A stretch of DNA of 64,000 nucleotides from Streptomyces peucetius (GTDB lineage: Bacteria > Actinomycetota > Actinomycetes > Streptomycetales > Streptomycetaceae), in assembly GCF_025854275.1 (NCBI RefSeq), contig NZ_CP107567.1:5766001-5830000 (forward strand). The letters run 5' to 3'. The notes under the pieces were generated by a model. The model did not search any database. It worked only from the letters and a program-made list of their open reading frames with translations, and had not been told where the DNA came from. The translations under genes were made by a program, and so were the position numbers. Positions within the stretch are counted from its first letter, which is position 1; every line of letters starts with the position of its first letter. This document shows, piece after piece, positions 53,591-62,368 of this stretch.

Positions 53591-54516
53591 CCGTCACCGA
53601 GGCGCCGCCCGCCTCCCCGGCCCCGGCGCAGCCACGCGTCCACCGCACCCGAGTGCGCCGCAGGCTGATCCCGTACTGGCTGCTGCTGCCCGGCATCCTG
53701 TGGCTCGTCGTCTTCTTCGCGCTGCCGCTCGTCTACCAGGCGTCGACGTCCGTCCAGACGGGCTCCCTGGAGGAGGGCTACCGGGTCACCTGGCACTTCG
53801 CCACCTACTGGGAAGCGCTGAGCGAGTACTACCCGCAGTTCCTGCGCTCGCTGCTCTACGCGGGCACCGCGACGGCCCTGTGCCTGCTGCTCGGCTATCC
53901 GCTCGCATACCTGATCGCGTTCAGGGCCGGCCGCTGGCGCAATGTGCTGCTGGTGCTGGTCATCGCACCGTTCTTCACCAGCTTCCTGATCCGCACGCTG
54001 GCCTGGAAGACGATCCTCGCGGACGGCGGCCCGGTGGTGGAGGTCCTGAACGCCGTCGGCTTCCTGGACGTCACCAGCTGGCTCGGCATGACCGCGGGCG
54101 ACCGGGTGCTCGCCACACCCCTCGCGGTGGTCACCGGTCTGACGTACAACTTCCTCCCGTTCATGATCCTGCCGCTCTACACCTCGCTGGAGCGGATCGA
54201 CCCCCGGCTCCACGAAGCGGCCGGCGACCTGTACGCCAGGCCGTCCACCACCTTCCGCAAGGTGACCTTCCCGCTGTCCATGCCGGGCGTGGTCTCCGGA
54301 ACGCTGCTGACGTTCATCCCGGCAAGCGGTGACTACGTCAACGCCCAACTGCTGGGCTCCACCGACACCCGCATGATCGGCAACGTCATCCAGTCGCAGT
54401 TCCTGCGCGTCCTCGACTACCCGACGGCGGCCGCGCTGTCGTTCATCCTGATGGCGATCGTCCTGCTGACGGTCACCGTCTACATCCGCCGGGCCGGAAC
54501 GGAGGACCTGGTCTGA
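53587..54516 (+). CDS. potB: Polyamine ABC transporter permease (PotB-like)
   Basis: This 309-residue inner-membrane permease has about six helices and the EAA loop (LHEAAGDLYARPSTTFRKVTF). An N-terminal Pro-rich tail precedes the first helix (YWLLLPGILWLVVFFALPLV). ATG 53587 overlaps the potA stop (ATGA), and its own stop overlaps potC. Confidence 0.92.
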   Translation: MTVTEAPPASPAPAQPRVHRTRVRRRLIPYWLLLPGILWLVVFFALPLVYQASTSVQTGSLEEGYRVTWHFATYWEALSEYYPQFLRSLLYAGTATALCLLLGYPLAYLIAFRAGRWRNVLLVLVIAPFFTSFLIRTLAWKTILADGGPVVEVLNAVGFLDVTSWLGMTAGDRVLATPLAVVTGLTYNFLPFMILPLYTSLERIDPRLHEAAGDLYARPSTTFRKVTFPLSMPGVVSGTLLTFIPASGDYVNAQLLGSTDTRMIGNVIQSQFLRVLDYPTAAALSFILMAIVLLTVTVYIRRAGTEDLV

Positions 54517-55313
54517 TGCAGTGGCTGAAGCGCAATCTCGTCGTCATCGCGGGCCTGCTCACGCTGGCCTATCTGATCCTGCCGAACATCGTCGTGATGG
54601 TGTTCTCGTTCAACAAGCCGGCCGGGCGCTTCAACTACGCCTGGCGGGAGTTCTCCACCGACGCGTGGCGCGACCCCTGCGGAGTCGCCGACCTGTGCGG
54701 CTCGCTCACGCTGTCCCTGCAGATCGCGCTGTGGGCGACGATCGCGGCCACGGTGCTCGGCGGGATGATCGCCTTCGCGCTGGTCCGCTACCGCTTCCGG
54801 GCCCGCGGCACGATCAACTCGCTGATCTTCCTGCCGATGGCGATGCCGGAGGTGGTCATGGCCGCCTCGCTGCTCACCCTCTTCCTCAACATGGGTGCGC
54901 AGCTGGGCTTCTGGACGATCCTCATCGCCCACACCATGTTCTGTCTGAGCTTCGTCGTGGTGGCGGTGAAGGCACGAGTCATGTCGATGGACCCGAAGCT
55001 GGAGGAGGCGGCGCGGGACCTCTACGCGGGGCCCGTGCAGACCTTCCTGCGCGTCACCCTCCCGATTGCCGCACCCGGCATCGCGGCGGGCGCGATGCTG
55101 GCCTTCGCCCTGTCCTTCGACGACTTCATCATCACCAACTTCAACTCGGGCAGCACCGTCACCTTCCCCATGTTCGTGTGGGGTTCGGCCCAGCGCGGTA
55201 CGCCCGTGCAGATCAACGTCATCGGTACGGCCATGTTCGCCGTCGCCGTACTGATCGTGGCGGGCACCCAGGTCGTCAACGGCCGCCGCAGGAAACGCGC
55301 CCTTTCGCAGTAG
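54516..55313 (+). CDS. potC: Polyamine ABC transporter permease (PotC-like)
   Basis: This 265-residue second permease subunit has about six helices, starting with LVVIAGLLTLAYLILPNIVVM, and an EAA loop (LEEAARDLYAGPVQTFLRVTL). The D-D-F-I-I-T-N-F segment is typical of PotC. It overlaps potB by one base and is followed 18 nt later by the oxidoreductase. Confidence 0.92.
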   Translation: MQWLKRNLVVIAGLLTLAYLILPNIVVMVFSFNKPAGRFNYAWREFSTDAWRDPCGVADLCGSLTLSLQIALWATIAATVLGGMIAFALVRYRFRARGTINSLIFLPMAMPEVVMAASLLTLFLNMGAQLGFWTILIAHTMFCLSFVVVAVKARVMSMDPKLEEAARDLYAGPVQTFLRVTLPIAAPGIAAGAMLAFALSFDDFIITNFNSGSTVTFPMFVWGSAQRGTPVQINVIGTAMFAVAVLIVAGTQVVNGRRRKRALSQ

Positions 55314-55331
55314 CACGAAGGAGTGGGAACC

Positions 55332-56744
55332 ATGGCCCCAGCAGCCATGAACATTGCCGGATCGCTCTCCGACGCCCGGCCGGCGCCCTTCTGGCTCGAG
55401 GACCCCGGCAAGCCCGACCCGCTGCCCGCTCTCGCCGGCGACGAGCGGTGCGACCTCCTCGTCGTCGGCGGCGGCTACAGCGGACTGTGGACCGCGCTGC
55501 TCGCCAAGGAGCGGGACCCCGGGCGGGACGTCGTCCTGATCGAGGGCCGGGAGGCGGGCTGGGCCGCCTCCGGCCGCAACGGCGGCTTCTGCGCCGCCTC
55601 TCTCACCCACGGCCTGGGCAACGGCCTTGCCCGCTGGCCGGACGAGCTGGCGAAGCTGGAGGAGCTCGGCGCGCGCAACCTCGGCGCGATCGAGGAGACC
55701 GTCGCACGCCACGGAATCGACTGCGACTTCGAACGCACCGGCGAGATCGACGTCGCCACCGAGCCCCACCAGCTCGCCGAGCTGCACGAGACTCATGCAG
55801 AGGCGACCCGCCTCGGCTTCACGGGACTCGAACTCCTCGACGCGGAGGCCGTGCGTGCGGAGGTCGACTCGCCGACGTTCCTCGGCGGGCTGTGGGACCG
55901 GCAGGGGGTGGCGATGCTGCACCCGGCGAAGCTGGCCTGGGGACTGAAGCGGACCTGCCTCGATCTGGGGGTCCGCATCTACGAGAACACCCCCGGCCTG
56001 AGGCTGGCGGCCTCCGGCCCCGGGATTGTCGTGCGCACGCCGTACGGTCGGGTCCTCGCCCACCGGGTGGCCCTCGGCACCAACGTCTTCCCCTCGCTGA
56101 TCCGGCGTGTGCGTGCCTACACCGTCCCCGTCTACGACTACGCGCTGATGACCGAGCCGCTCAGCGCCGCCCAACTCGCCTCCGTGGGCTGGAAACGCCG
56201 CCAGGGGCTGGGCGACAGCGCCAACCAGTTCCACTACTTCCGCATCACCGCCGACAACCGCATCCTGTGGGGCGGCTACGACGCGGTCTACCCCTTCGGC
56301 GGCAAGGTGCGGGCCGAGATGGACCACCGGCCCGAGACGTACCTCAAACTCGCGTCGCACTTCTTCCGCTGCTTCCCGCAGCTCGAAGGGCTCCGCTTCA
56401 GCCACACCTGGGGCGGTGCCATCGACACCTGTACGCGCTTCTCCGCCTTCTTCGGCACCGCGCACGCCGGGAGGGTCGCCTACGCGGCCGGCTTCACGGG
56501 ACTGGGCGTCGGCGCGACCCGGTTCGGCGCCGACGTGATGCTGGACCTGCTGGCCGGTGAGCGGACCGAACGGACGGAGCTCGGGATGGTCCGCAGCAAA
56601 CCGCTCCCGTTCCCGCCCGAGCCGGTGGCCTGGGCCGGTATCGGCCTGACCAAGTGGTCGATGGCCAGGGCGGACGCCAACGGCGGCCGGCGCAATCTGT
56701 GGCTGCGGACGATGGACCGCCTGGGTCTCGGTTTCGACAGCTGA
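55332..56744 (+). CDS. FAD-dependent oxidoreductase, PuuB-like amine oxidase
   Basis: This is a 470-residue DAO-family flavoprotein. The ADP-binding motif VVGGGYSGLWTALLAKE lies near residue 43, followed by GREAGWAASGRNGG, which is typical of gamma-glutamylputrescine oxidases. The C-terminal substrate-binding part ends in FTGLGVGATRFGADVM. It would oxidise an amine or glutamylated polyamine, giving an aldehyde for the ALDH at the head of the operon. AAGGAG lies 8 nt before ATG 55332. As the last gene of the unit it is followed by the scar at 56.8 kb. Confidence 0.86.
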   Translation: MAPAAMNIAGSLSDARPAPFWLEDPGKPDPLPALAGDERCDLLVVGGGYSGLWTALLAKERDPGRDVVLIEGREAGWAASGRNGGFCAASLTHGLGNGLARWPDELAKLEELGARNLGAIEETVARHGIDCDFERTGEIDVATEPHQLAELHETHAEATRLGFTGLELLDAEAVRAEVDSPTFLGGLWDRQGVAMLHPAKLAWGLKRTCLDLGVRIYENTPGLRLAASGPGIVVRTPYGRVLAHRVALGTNVFPSLIRRVRAYTVPVYDYALMTEPLSAAQLASVGWKRRQGLGDSANQFHYFRITADNRILWGGYDAVYPFGGKVRAEMDHRPETYLKLASHFFRCFPQLEGLRFSHTWGGAIDTCTRFSAFFGTAHAGRVAYAAGFTGLGVGATRFGADVMLDLLAGERTERTELGMVRSKPLPFPPEPVAWAGIGLTKWSMARADANGGRRNLWLRTMDRLGLGFDS

Positions 56745-56810
56745 CCGGACCGGAACGACGGGACGTAACTCCGGCCCGGCCCGGTCCTGGCCGACTTCGG
56801 CGAGTCGCGC

Positions 56811-57356
56811 ATGGGCTTCTTCGTACCGCCGGGCACCGCCCGGCGGTGGCTGGGCACGGGCGTCCGGGCCGCCGGGGAGGGCACCTGGATCGCCGTGCCG
56901 TACCCGGGCCGGACGGCCGGGGGAGTGCGCTGGCTGATCCCGCCGGACGGGTCGGGGACTCTCACCGACCCCTCGCTGCTGGAACTCGCGATGCACGAGG
57001 TGGCGGCGGATCGCGCGTGGGGAACCGGGCTGACGGGCCGGAGCACGGGGGGCGACGGGGCCGCTGGCCGGTGGCTGGGTGGTCGTCCACTCGTTCGGGT
57101 GGGGCCTGATCGGAGGCGGGAGGGGAACGAGACCGACTGGCTACGTTGGCGGCATGTCACGTTTCCGTATGTACCCGATGCCGCAGCAGGCACGGCAAAT
57201 GCTCCTGCACTGCGCGCATGCGCGGTACGTGTGGAATCTGGCCGTCGAGCAGCATGCGAACTGGCGCAAGGGGCGCAAGGCAGCTCCCGGGTTCGCGGAG
57301 CAGTGCCGCCAGCTCACGGAAGCCCGACGGGACAGCGGGCCCGCCCTGCGGCCTGA
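56811..57356 (+). pseudogene. Remnant of an unrecognised gene, truncated by the scar
   Basis: The frame begins MGFFVPPGTARRWLGTGVRA and has coding-like residues up to about 57000 (RWLIPPDGSGTLTDPSLLEL, AMHEVAADR). After that it loses any protein-like character and runs through the promoter and start of the TnpB fragment. The 3' half of the original gene appears to have been replaced. The function of the recognisable part is unknown and its own start is uncertain. Confidence 0.35.
57154..57340 (+). mobile_element. N-terminal fragment of an IS605-type TnpB protein
   Basis: ATG 57154 begins MSRFRMYPMPQQARQMLLHC, then HARYVWNLAVEQHANWRKGR and GFAEQCRQLTEARRD, matching the first ~60 residues of TnpB RNA-guided nucleases of IS200/IS605 elements. 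The rest of the protein, including the RuvC motifs and zinc finger, is absent. I found no TnpA partner and no intact element end. It is a fragment that cannot be active. Confidence 0.75.
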
Positions 57357-57433
57357 TGACCTGGTCCATCAACTGGGACCGCTTCAACCAATACGAGTTC
57401 TCGAAGAACTTCGACGCCTACCGGTGGAACTGA
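57350..57433 (+). pseudogene. C-terminal tail of a GH18-like chitinase, fused to the TnpB fragment
   Basis: In the frame next to TnpB, GLMTWSINWDRFNQYEFSKN runs to a stop at 57431-57433. GLMTWSINWD is the characteristic last beta-strand of family 18 chitinases. Only about 27 residues remain. The TnpB and chitinase pieces meet between 57340 and 57350, so a deletion probably joined the start of an insertion element to the end of a chitinase gene. The assignment rests on this short motif. Confidence 0.45.
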
Positions 57434-57995
57434 GCACCGGCAGCAGCGCCCCGAACAGGCACAGACTGCCGAGCACGTCCAGCGGCCAGTGATAGCCGCG
57501 CAGCACCAGACCGATGCCCGTCGCCACCGTCAGCACCACGGCGACGGGCATCGCCCATCTCCGGCGCAGATACGGCGTGACGAGCAGCGCCGCCGCGCCG
57601 TACGCCACCATCGCGGTCGCCGTGTGGCCCGACGGATACCAGCCGGTGCCCGGCTCCAGCGGGGCCGGACGCGCGACCAGAAGCTTCAGCGGCACCACGA
57701 ACGCGGGCACCGCCGCCATCACGCACACCGCCGTCAGCACCGCCCGCCACTGCCGCCGGTCACGCACCAGGACGTAGCCGGCCGCCGCGGCCAGGACGGG
57801 CAGCGCGACGGTCATGTTGCCGAGATCCGCGAACAGCTCCGCGACAGCGGCAGGCCCGGTGCCGAACAGGGCGCGGCCGAGCCTCACGTCCGCGGTGAGC
57901 AGAGGCCCTTCGACCGCCACCTGCCAGGTGATCACCGCGAAGAGCACCACACAGAGAACGACGGCGGTGCGTGAACGCCGAGAGGCCGGCCACAT
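57384..57995 (-). CDS. PAP2-family phosphatase
   Basis: This 203-residue membrane phosphatase has the three PAP2 motifs KLLVARPAPLEP (KxxxxxxRP-like), PSGHTA and RGYHWPLDVLG (SRxxxxxHxxxD-like), with about five helices. Such enzymes dephosphorylate lipid phosphates such as phosphatidate or undecaprenyl pyrophosphate. ATG 57995 (MWPASRRSRTAVVLCVVLF) is used; the frame is open to 58271. The C-terminal ~11 residues lie antisense to the chitinase remnant, so the end of the gene may have been altered by the scar. Confidence 0.8.
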   Translation of the reverse strand: MWPASRRSRTAVVLCVVLFAVITWQVAVEGPLLTADVRLGRALFGTGPAAVAELFADLGNMTVALPVLAAAAGYVLVRDRRQWRAVLTAVCVMAAVPAFVVPLKLLVARPAPLEPGTGWYPSGHTATAMVAYGAAALLVTPYLRRRWAMPVAVVLTVATGIGLVLRGYHWPLDVLGSLCLFGALLPVLSSTGRRRSSSRTRIG

Positions 57996-58304
57996 CGGAA
58001 CAGGGGGGGTGGTTCCGAAATGGCCGGCCGGACCGGTGTGCCGCGCGCCCCGGGGGGTTTGGGGCGGGCGGCCATCCGATCGGTGAGGAGTTCCGGAGCC
58101 TGAAGCTCCAGTGGTGTGCGCGAGGGCACGATCAGGTCGGGGCTGGGGAGGCTCCGGCCTGGGGTCGCCCGCAGTCTCCTGCGAGCGGGGTGTTTCTCTC
58201 ATCTGCGGAAACCGTACGCCAGGCAGAAGGGGACCGACAGCCGGATTCCCATCCCGCCATCGGCCCCCCACAGCTTCTTCACAGAGCGGTTCCGTCGCCG
58301 CCGG
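57996..58304. other. Intergenic region between gabT and the PAP2 gene
   Basis: No gene is convincing in these 309 bases. GC-rich runs (for example at 58005 and 58050) and several short repeats are present. The PAP2 promoter should lie within the first 100 bp on the minus strand. No terminator hairpin for gabT was clear. Confidence 0.4.
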
Positions 58305-59639
58305 TCAGACGCGCGCGAACGCCTGCTCGAGAATGTCGAGACCCTCGTTCAGCAGGTCCTCGCCGATCACCAGCGGCGGCAGGAAGCGCAGCACATTGCC
58401 GTACGTGCCGCAGGTCAGCACGAGCAGACCCTCGGCGTGGCACGCCTTGGCGAGCGCGCCGGCCGCCTCCGGGTTCGGCTCCTTCGTCGCCGGGTCCTTC
58501 ACCAGCTCGATCGCGATCATCGCGCCGCGGCCCCGGATGTCGCCGATGACCTCGTACTTCTCCTGCATCGCGGCCAGGCGGCCCTTCATGACCTCCTCGA
58601 TCCGCCGCGCCTTGCCGATGAGGTCCTGCTCCTTCATCGTCTCGATGGCGCCGAGCGCACCGGCACAGGCCACCGGGTTGCCGCCGTACGTGCCGCCGAG
58701 GCCGCCGGCGTGCGGGGCGTCCATGATCTCGGCGCGGCCGGTCACGGCAGCCAGCGGCAGACCACCGGCGATGCCCTTGGCCGTGGTGATGAGGTCCGGG
58801 ACGATGCCCTCGTCCTCGCAGGCGAACCACTGGCCGGTGCGGCAGAAACCGGACTGGATCTCGTCGGCGACGAACACGATGCCGTTGTCGTTGGCGAACT
58901 TCACGATCGCCGGCAGGAAGCCCTTCGCCGGCTCGATGAAGCCGCCCTCGCCGAGCACCGGCTCGATGATGATCGCGGCGACGCTCGTAGCGCCGACCTG
59001 CTTGGTGATCTGGTCGATCGCCTGGGCGGCGGCCTCCGGGCCACAGTTCTCCGGGCCGGTCGGCCAGCGGTAGCCGTACGCCACCGGCACGCGGTACACC
59101 TCGGGCGCGAACGGGCCGAAGCCGTGCTTGTACGGCATGTTCTTGGCGGTCAGCGCCATCGTGAGGTTCGTACGGCCGTGGTAGCCGTGGTCGAAGACCA
59201 CGACGGCCTGGCGCCCGGTGTGCGCACGGGCGATCTTGACGGCGTTCTCGACGGCCTCGGCGCCGCTGTTGAACAGCGCGGACTTCTTGGCGTGGTCGCC
59301 CGGGGTCAGCTCGGCGAGCTTCTCGCATACCTCCACGTAACCCTCGTACGGGGTCACCATGAAGCACGTGTGCGTGAAGTCCTGCAGCTGGGCGCTCGCC
59401 CGGCGCACGACGGCCTCGGCGGACGCGCCGACCGAGGTCACGGCGATGCCGGAGCCGAAGTCGATCAGACGGTTGCCGTCGACGTCCTCGATGATCCCGC
59501 CGCCGGCCCGGGCCGTGAACACGGGCAGCACGGACCCCACACCACCGGCGACCGTCGCCGTGCGGCGGGCCTGCAGCTCGATCGACTTCGGACCGGGGAC
59601 GGCGGTGACGACGCGGCGCTCCTGCGGGATTGCGGTCAT
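58305..59639 (-). CDS. gabT: 4-aminobutyrate aminotransferase GabT
   Basis: This 444-residue class III PLP enzyme transfers the amino group of GABA to 2-oxoglutarate, giving succinate semialdehyde and glutamate. Lys288 (TTAKGIAGGLPLAAV) is the Schiff-base residue and Asp259 (VADEIQSGFCRTG) contacts PLP. The LFNSGAEAVENAVKIARAHT signature is typical of GabT. ATG 59639 is used; the frame is open to 59879. GTCAACAAG-like sequence at about 59660-59680 on the minus strand resembles the TTGTTG elements of the other polyamine promoters. It takes GABA from the dehydrogenases upstream. Confidence 0.94.
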   Translation of the reverse strand: MTAIPQERRVVTAVPGPKSIELQARRTATVAGGVGSVLPVFTARAGGGIIEDVDGNRLIDFGSGIAVTSVGASAEAVVRRASAQLQDFTHTCFMVTPYEGYVEVCEKLAELTPGDHAKKSALFNSGAEAVENAVKIARAHTGRQAVVVFDHGYHGRTNLTMALTAKNMPYKHGFGPFAPEVYRVPVAYGYRWPTGPENCGPEAAAQAIDQITKQVGATSVAAIIIEPVLGEGGFIEPAKGFLPAIVKFANDNGIVFVADEIQSGFCRTGQWFACEDEGIVPDLITTAKGIAGGLPLAAVTGRAEIMDAPHAGGLGGTYGGNPVACAGALGAIETMKEQDLIGKARRIEEVMKGRLAAMQEKYEVIGDIRGRGAMIAIELVKDPATKEPNPEAAGALAKACHAEGLLVLTCGTYGNVLRFLPPLVIGEDLLNEGLDILEQAFARV

Positions 59640-59936
59640 GCGGGGCTCCTGGGGGTGTATCCGGACGCTTGTTGTCTTTCTCCGCAGGCTAGGTGCGGGG
59701 CGGGGCGGCGGGCATGCGCCGATCGGGAGTGTTGGGGGTGCGTCGTTGTCCGCGACGGCCATAGGCCCGCGAGCGGGCCGGTTCCCTGGCGTGGCCCGGG
59801 TGCGGCCGGGTGCGAGGGGCCGGGGTCCGGGCCACGCCGGAAGGCGTTGTCCGGGTCTGCCGCCCGCCCAAGGGCTCACGCACTAGATTGATCGAGCACA
59901 GAGCGGGGCCTGGCTGGTCAGGGGGCAGCGGTTTTC

Positions 59937-62261
59937 ATGGAATCCGAAGGCACATTCGAGGCACGCGGCACGCACGCCGATCGCGTGCCACGTCCTGCCG
60001 GTCCGCCGGCGGAGCCGCCGTCCGTGCCGCCCGGCACTCCCGCCCTGCCGGGCCACGCCCCGTCCACCCGCCCCGCCGTGCTCGACTGGCTGCGCACGCC
60101 GCGCCCCGAGGCGGAGCCCGGCATCTGGCGGTTCGGCCACCGGGCGCGGCCCGACGAGGAGCCGGACCTGGTCCCTGCCAGGCAGCTCCTGAGCGGAGCC
60201 TTCGTCGCCTACCTCTGCGGCTGGCTGCTCTGGTCGCTCCTGTGGAACGGCTACCTCGAGGGATGGTGGTTCTTCGTCGAGGACTGGTGGCTGCTGCCCA
60301 TGCTGTGGGTCGTGCCGGACGTCTGGCGGACCGATCCCAGGTCGTACGTCGAGTGGTACGCCCTCTCCGGCCATCTCTACTACGGCATCGTGCTCGGGCT
60401 GCTCGCCTTCGGCTTCGGCCGGGTCGGGAACTGGAAAGAGGTCTGGCAGCGGTACGGAGTGCCGCTGTGGCCGTTGTTCGTGTTCCTGCCGGGGGCCTGG
60501 CGCGAGACGCCACGGAACATCAAGGATGCCGAGGTGTTCACCCAGACCTACTACTTCGTCTACTACCTGCTCCTCGCGGCGGCGGTGGTTGCCGTGGTGG
60601 GGAGGGTCGGCACCTGGCCGGTCGTACAGCGCAGGCGCGCGCGGGCGGCGGGAACGGAGCCCGTGGCCGGGCCGACACCGCCGAAGGACCCGGCCGACTG
60701 GCCGGAGTTGCGCGGCGCCGGACTGACGGAGAGCGCCGACCGGCTCGCGGAGGCCGCCCGGGCCGGGAGCCTCGGCGACGTGGACTACGCGCGGATCCGG
60801 CGCGCCTGGCAGGGCGTTCATGCCCGGCCGGAGCGGCTCGCAGCCTTTGTCGACACCGTCCGCCGGTACGGCCCCGCCGCGTGCGCCCACCCTTCCGGGC
60901 TGCGGGATCTGCCGGTGCGTACGGCGACGCACGACCTGGCCACCGGGCAGGTCAGGATCGGCACCGTGGTCGACGACGGACGCAATCCGTATGCCCGCCG
61001 TACCACCGGTGTCGCTCTGGAGCCCGCCCTGCTGGGCACGTCGCTGCTGGCCGTCGGCCCGTCCGGGTCCGGCAAGAGCGTGCGGCTCGTCCGGCCGGTC
61101 GTCGAGTCCCTGTGCCTGTTGGCGCTCGCCAACCGCGTAGCCGTCGTCGCCGTGACCGCCCACGGCAACGCCGTCGTTCCCGACGGGGACTTCGATCTGG
61201 TGATCTCCGTCGGACAGCCGGGGGCGACGCACGACCTCGACCTGTACGGCGGTGCACAGGACCCCGACGAGGCCGCACGGATGCTCGCGGAAGCACTCGT
61301 GGGAGACCTTGCCGCCGGTCTGCCCGGCGGGGACAGCCGGCGGGCCGCGACCGCGCTGGCCCAGCTGATCGGCCCCTACCGGTGCGTGCACGGGCACTTC
61401 CCCGCAGTCCCGGAGCTGCGCGAGCTGCTCGGCGGCGCGCCCGCCGCGCTCGGTGCGCTGCGGGCGGCCCTGGAAGAGGCGGGCGAGGCGGCGCAGCTGC
61501 GCGAACTGGACGCCAGGGAACGGCAGTCGGCCCGCGGCGACGACATCGGTGTGCTCCTGTCCGAGCGGATCGCATTCCTCGACCGGCCCGCGTTCGCCCG
61601 GTGCTTCCGTACCGACGGTGGCGGGCGGACGTTCTCCCTGCGCGCCATCGAGCACCCCATGCGGGTCCGCGTCGACCTTCCCGAGCGCGGCCACGCGGAG
61701 GCGTCGCGGATCATGGCCCGGCTGGTGCTCGCCCAGTTCACAGAGGCCGCGCTCACGCGTTCGGACCGCTCGCTCTTCGCCTGCCTGGTGCTCGACGACG
61801 CGACCAGCACGGTGACCGCCGACTCGGTGCGGGCGCTGCAGCGGCTGCGCTCCGCCAATGCCGGGGTCGTCCTCGCGCTGCGCACTCTGGAGGACGTGCC
61901 GGAGCCGCTGCGCGGCCCGCTGCTCGGCTCGGTCGGCTGCCGGATGGCCTTCGCCGGGCTCGCCCCGTGGGACGGCGGCCGGTTCGCGGAGACCTGGGGC
62001 ACCGAGTGGGTCCAGACCCGGGACGTCACCAACCGGCAGATCATCGCGGACGAGCCCCTCACCAAGGCGCTGCACATGATGCGCCGCCTGGTCACCGGCA
62101 GGGCCCCCACCGCCGAGGCGGTCACCGTGCGTGAGGTGGAACGCGCCCGCTGGTCGGCGTCCGACCTCGCCCACGCCGTACCCGCCGGTCACGCCGTGCT
62201 GTCGCTGACGACCGTACGAGGCGAACACGCTCCGCCGCTGCTGGTGGATCTGCGGACCTGA
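59937..62261 (+). CDS. Membrane-anchored P-loop ATPase, function unknown
   Basis: This is a 774-residue protein. An N-terminal Pro-rich tail is followed by about four membrane helices between residues 85 and 225 (AFVAYLCGWLLWSLLWNGYL, YYGIVLGLLAFGFGRVG, YYFVYYLLLAAAVVAVVGRV). A large cytoplasmic ATPase domain has Walker A GPSGSGKS (374-381) and a Walker B-like LVLDDAT (Asp620-Asp621), with the general look of VirD4/TraG/FtsK-type pumps. No relaxase, T4SS or conjugation genes are nearby. A conserved orthologue exists in S. coelicolor next to gabT, so it is core rather than accessory. TAGATT at 59884-59889 may be its -10 element. The intergenic region 59640-59936 holds this and the gabT promoter and no gene. 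Confidence 0.75.
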   Translation: MESEGTFEARGTHADRVPRPAGPPAEPPSVPPGTPALPGHAPSTRPAVLDWLRTPRPEAEPGIWRFGHRARPDEEPDLVPARQLLSGAFVAYLCGWLLWSLLWNGYLEGWWFFVEDWWLLPMLWVVPDVWRTDPRSYVEWYALSGHLYYGIVLGLLAFGFGRVGNWKEVWQRYGVPLWPLFVFLPGAWRETPRNIKDAEVFTQTYYFVYYLLLAAAVVAVVGRVGTWPVVQRRRARAAGTEPVAGPTPPKDPADWPELRGAGLTESADRLAEAARAGSLGDVDYARIRRAWQGVHARPERLAAFVDTVRRYGPAACAHPSGLRDLPVRTATHDLATGQVRIGTVVDDGRNPYARRTTGVALEPALLGTSLLAVGPSGSGKSVRLVRPVVESLCLLALANRVAVVAVTAHGNAVVPDGDFDLVISVGQPGATHDLDLYGGAQDPDEAARMLAEALVGDLAAGLPGGDSRRAATALAQLIGPYRCVHGHFPAVPELRELLGGAPAALGALRAALEEAGEAAQLRELDARERQSARGDDIGVLLSERIAFLDRPAFARCFRTDGGGRTFSLRAIEHPMRVRVDLPERGHAEASRIMARLVLAQFTEAALTRSDRSLFACLVLDDATSTVTADSVRALQRLRSANAGVVLALRTLEDVPEPLRGPLLGSVGCRMAFAGLAPWDGGRFAETWGTEWVQTRDVTNRQIIADEPLTKALHMMRRLVTGRAPTAEAVTVREVERARWSASDLAHAVPAGHAVLSLTTVRGEHAPPLLVDLRT

Positions 62262-62368
62262 GCGGCGCGACCGGGACTGCGACACCCTGGCAGAATCGAA
62301 GTACGCCGTTCATACGGGGCGGCGAAATCCTTCACCCCCGTCTCCTGCCTCGAAGGGCCCCCGGTTCC

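Noticed and set aside
58090..58300. Possible mobile-element remnant between gabT and the PAP2 gene
   Set aside because: Translations here have a vaguely transposon-like look, but I could not match any family, ends or repeats.
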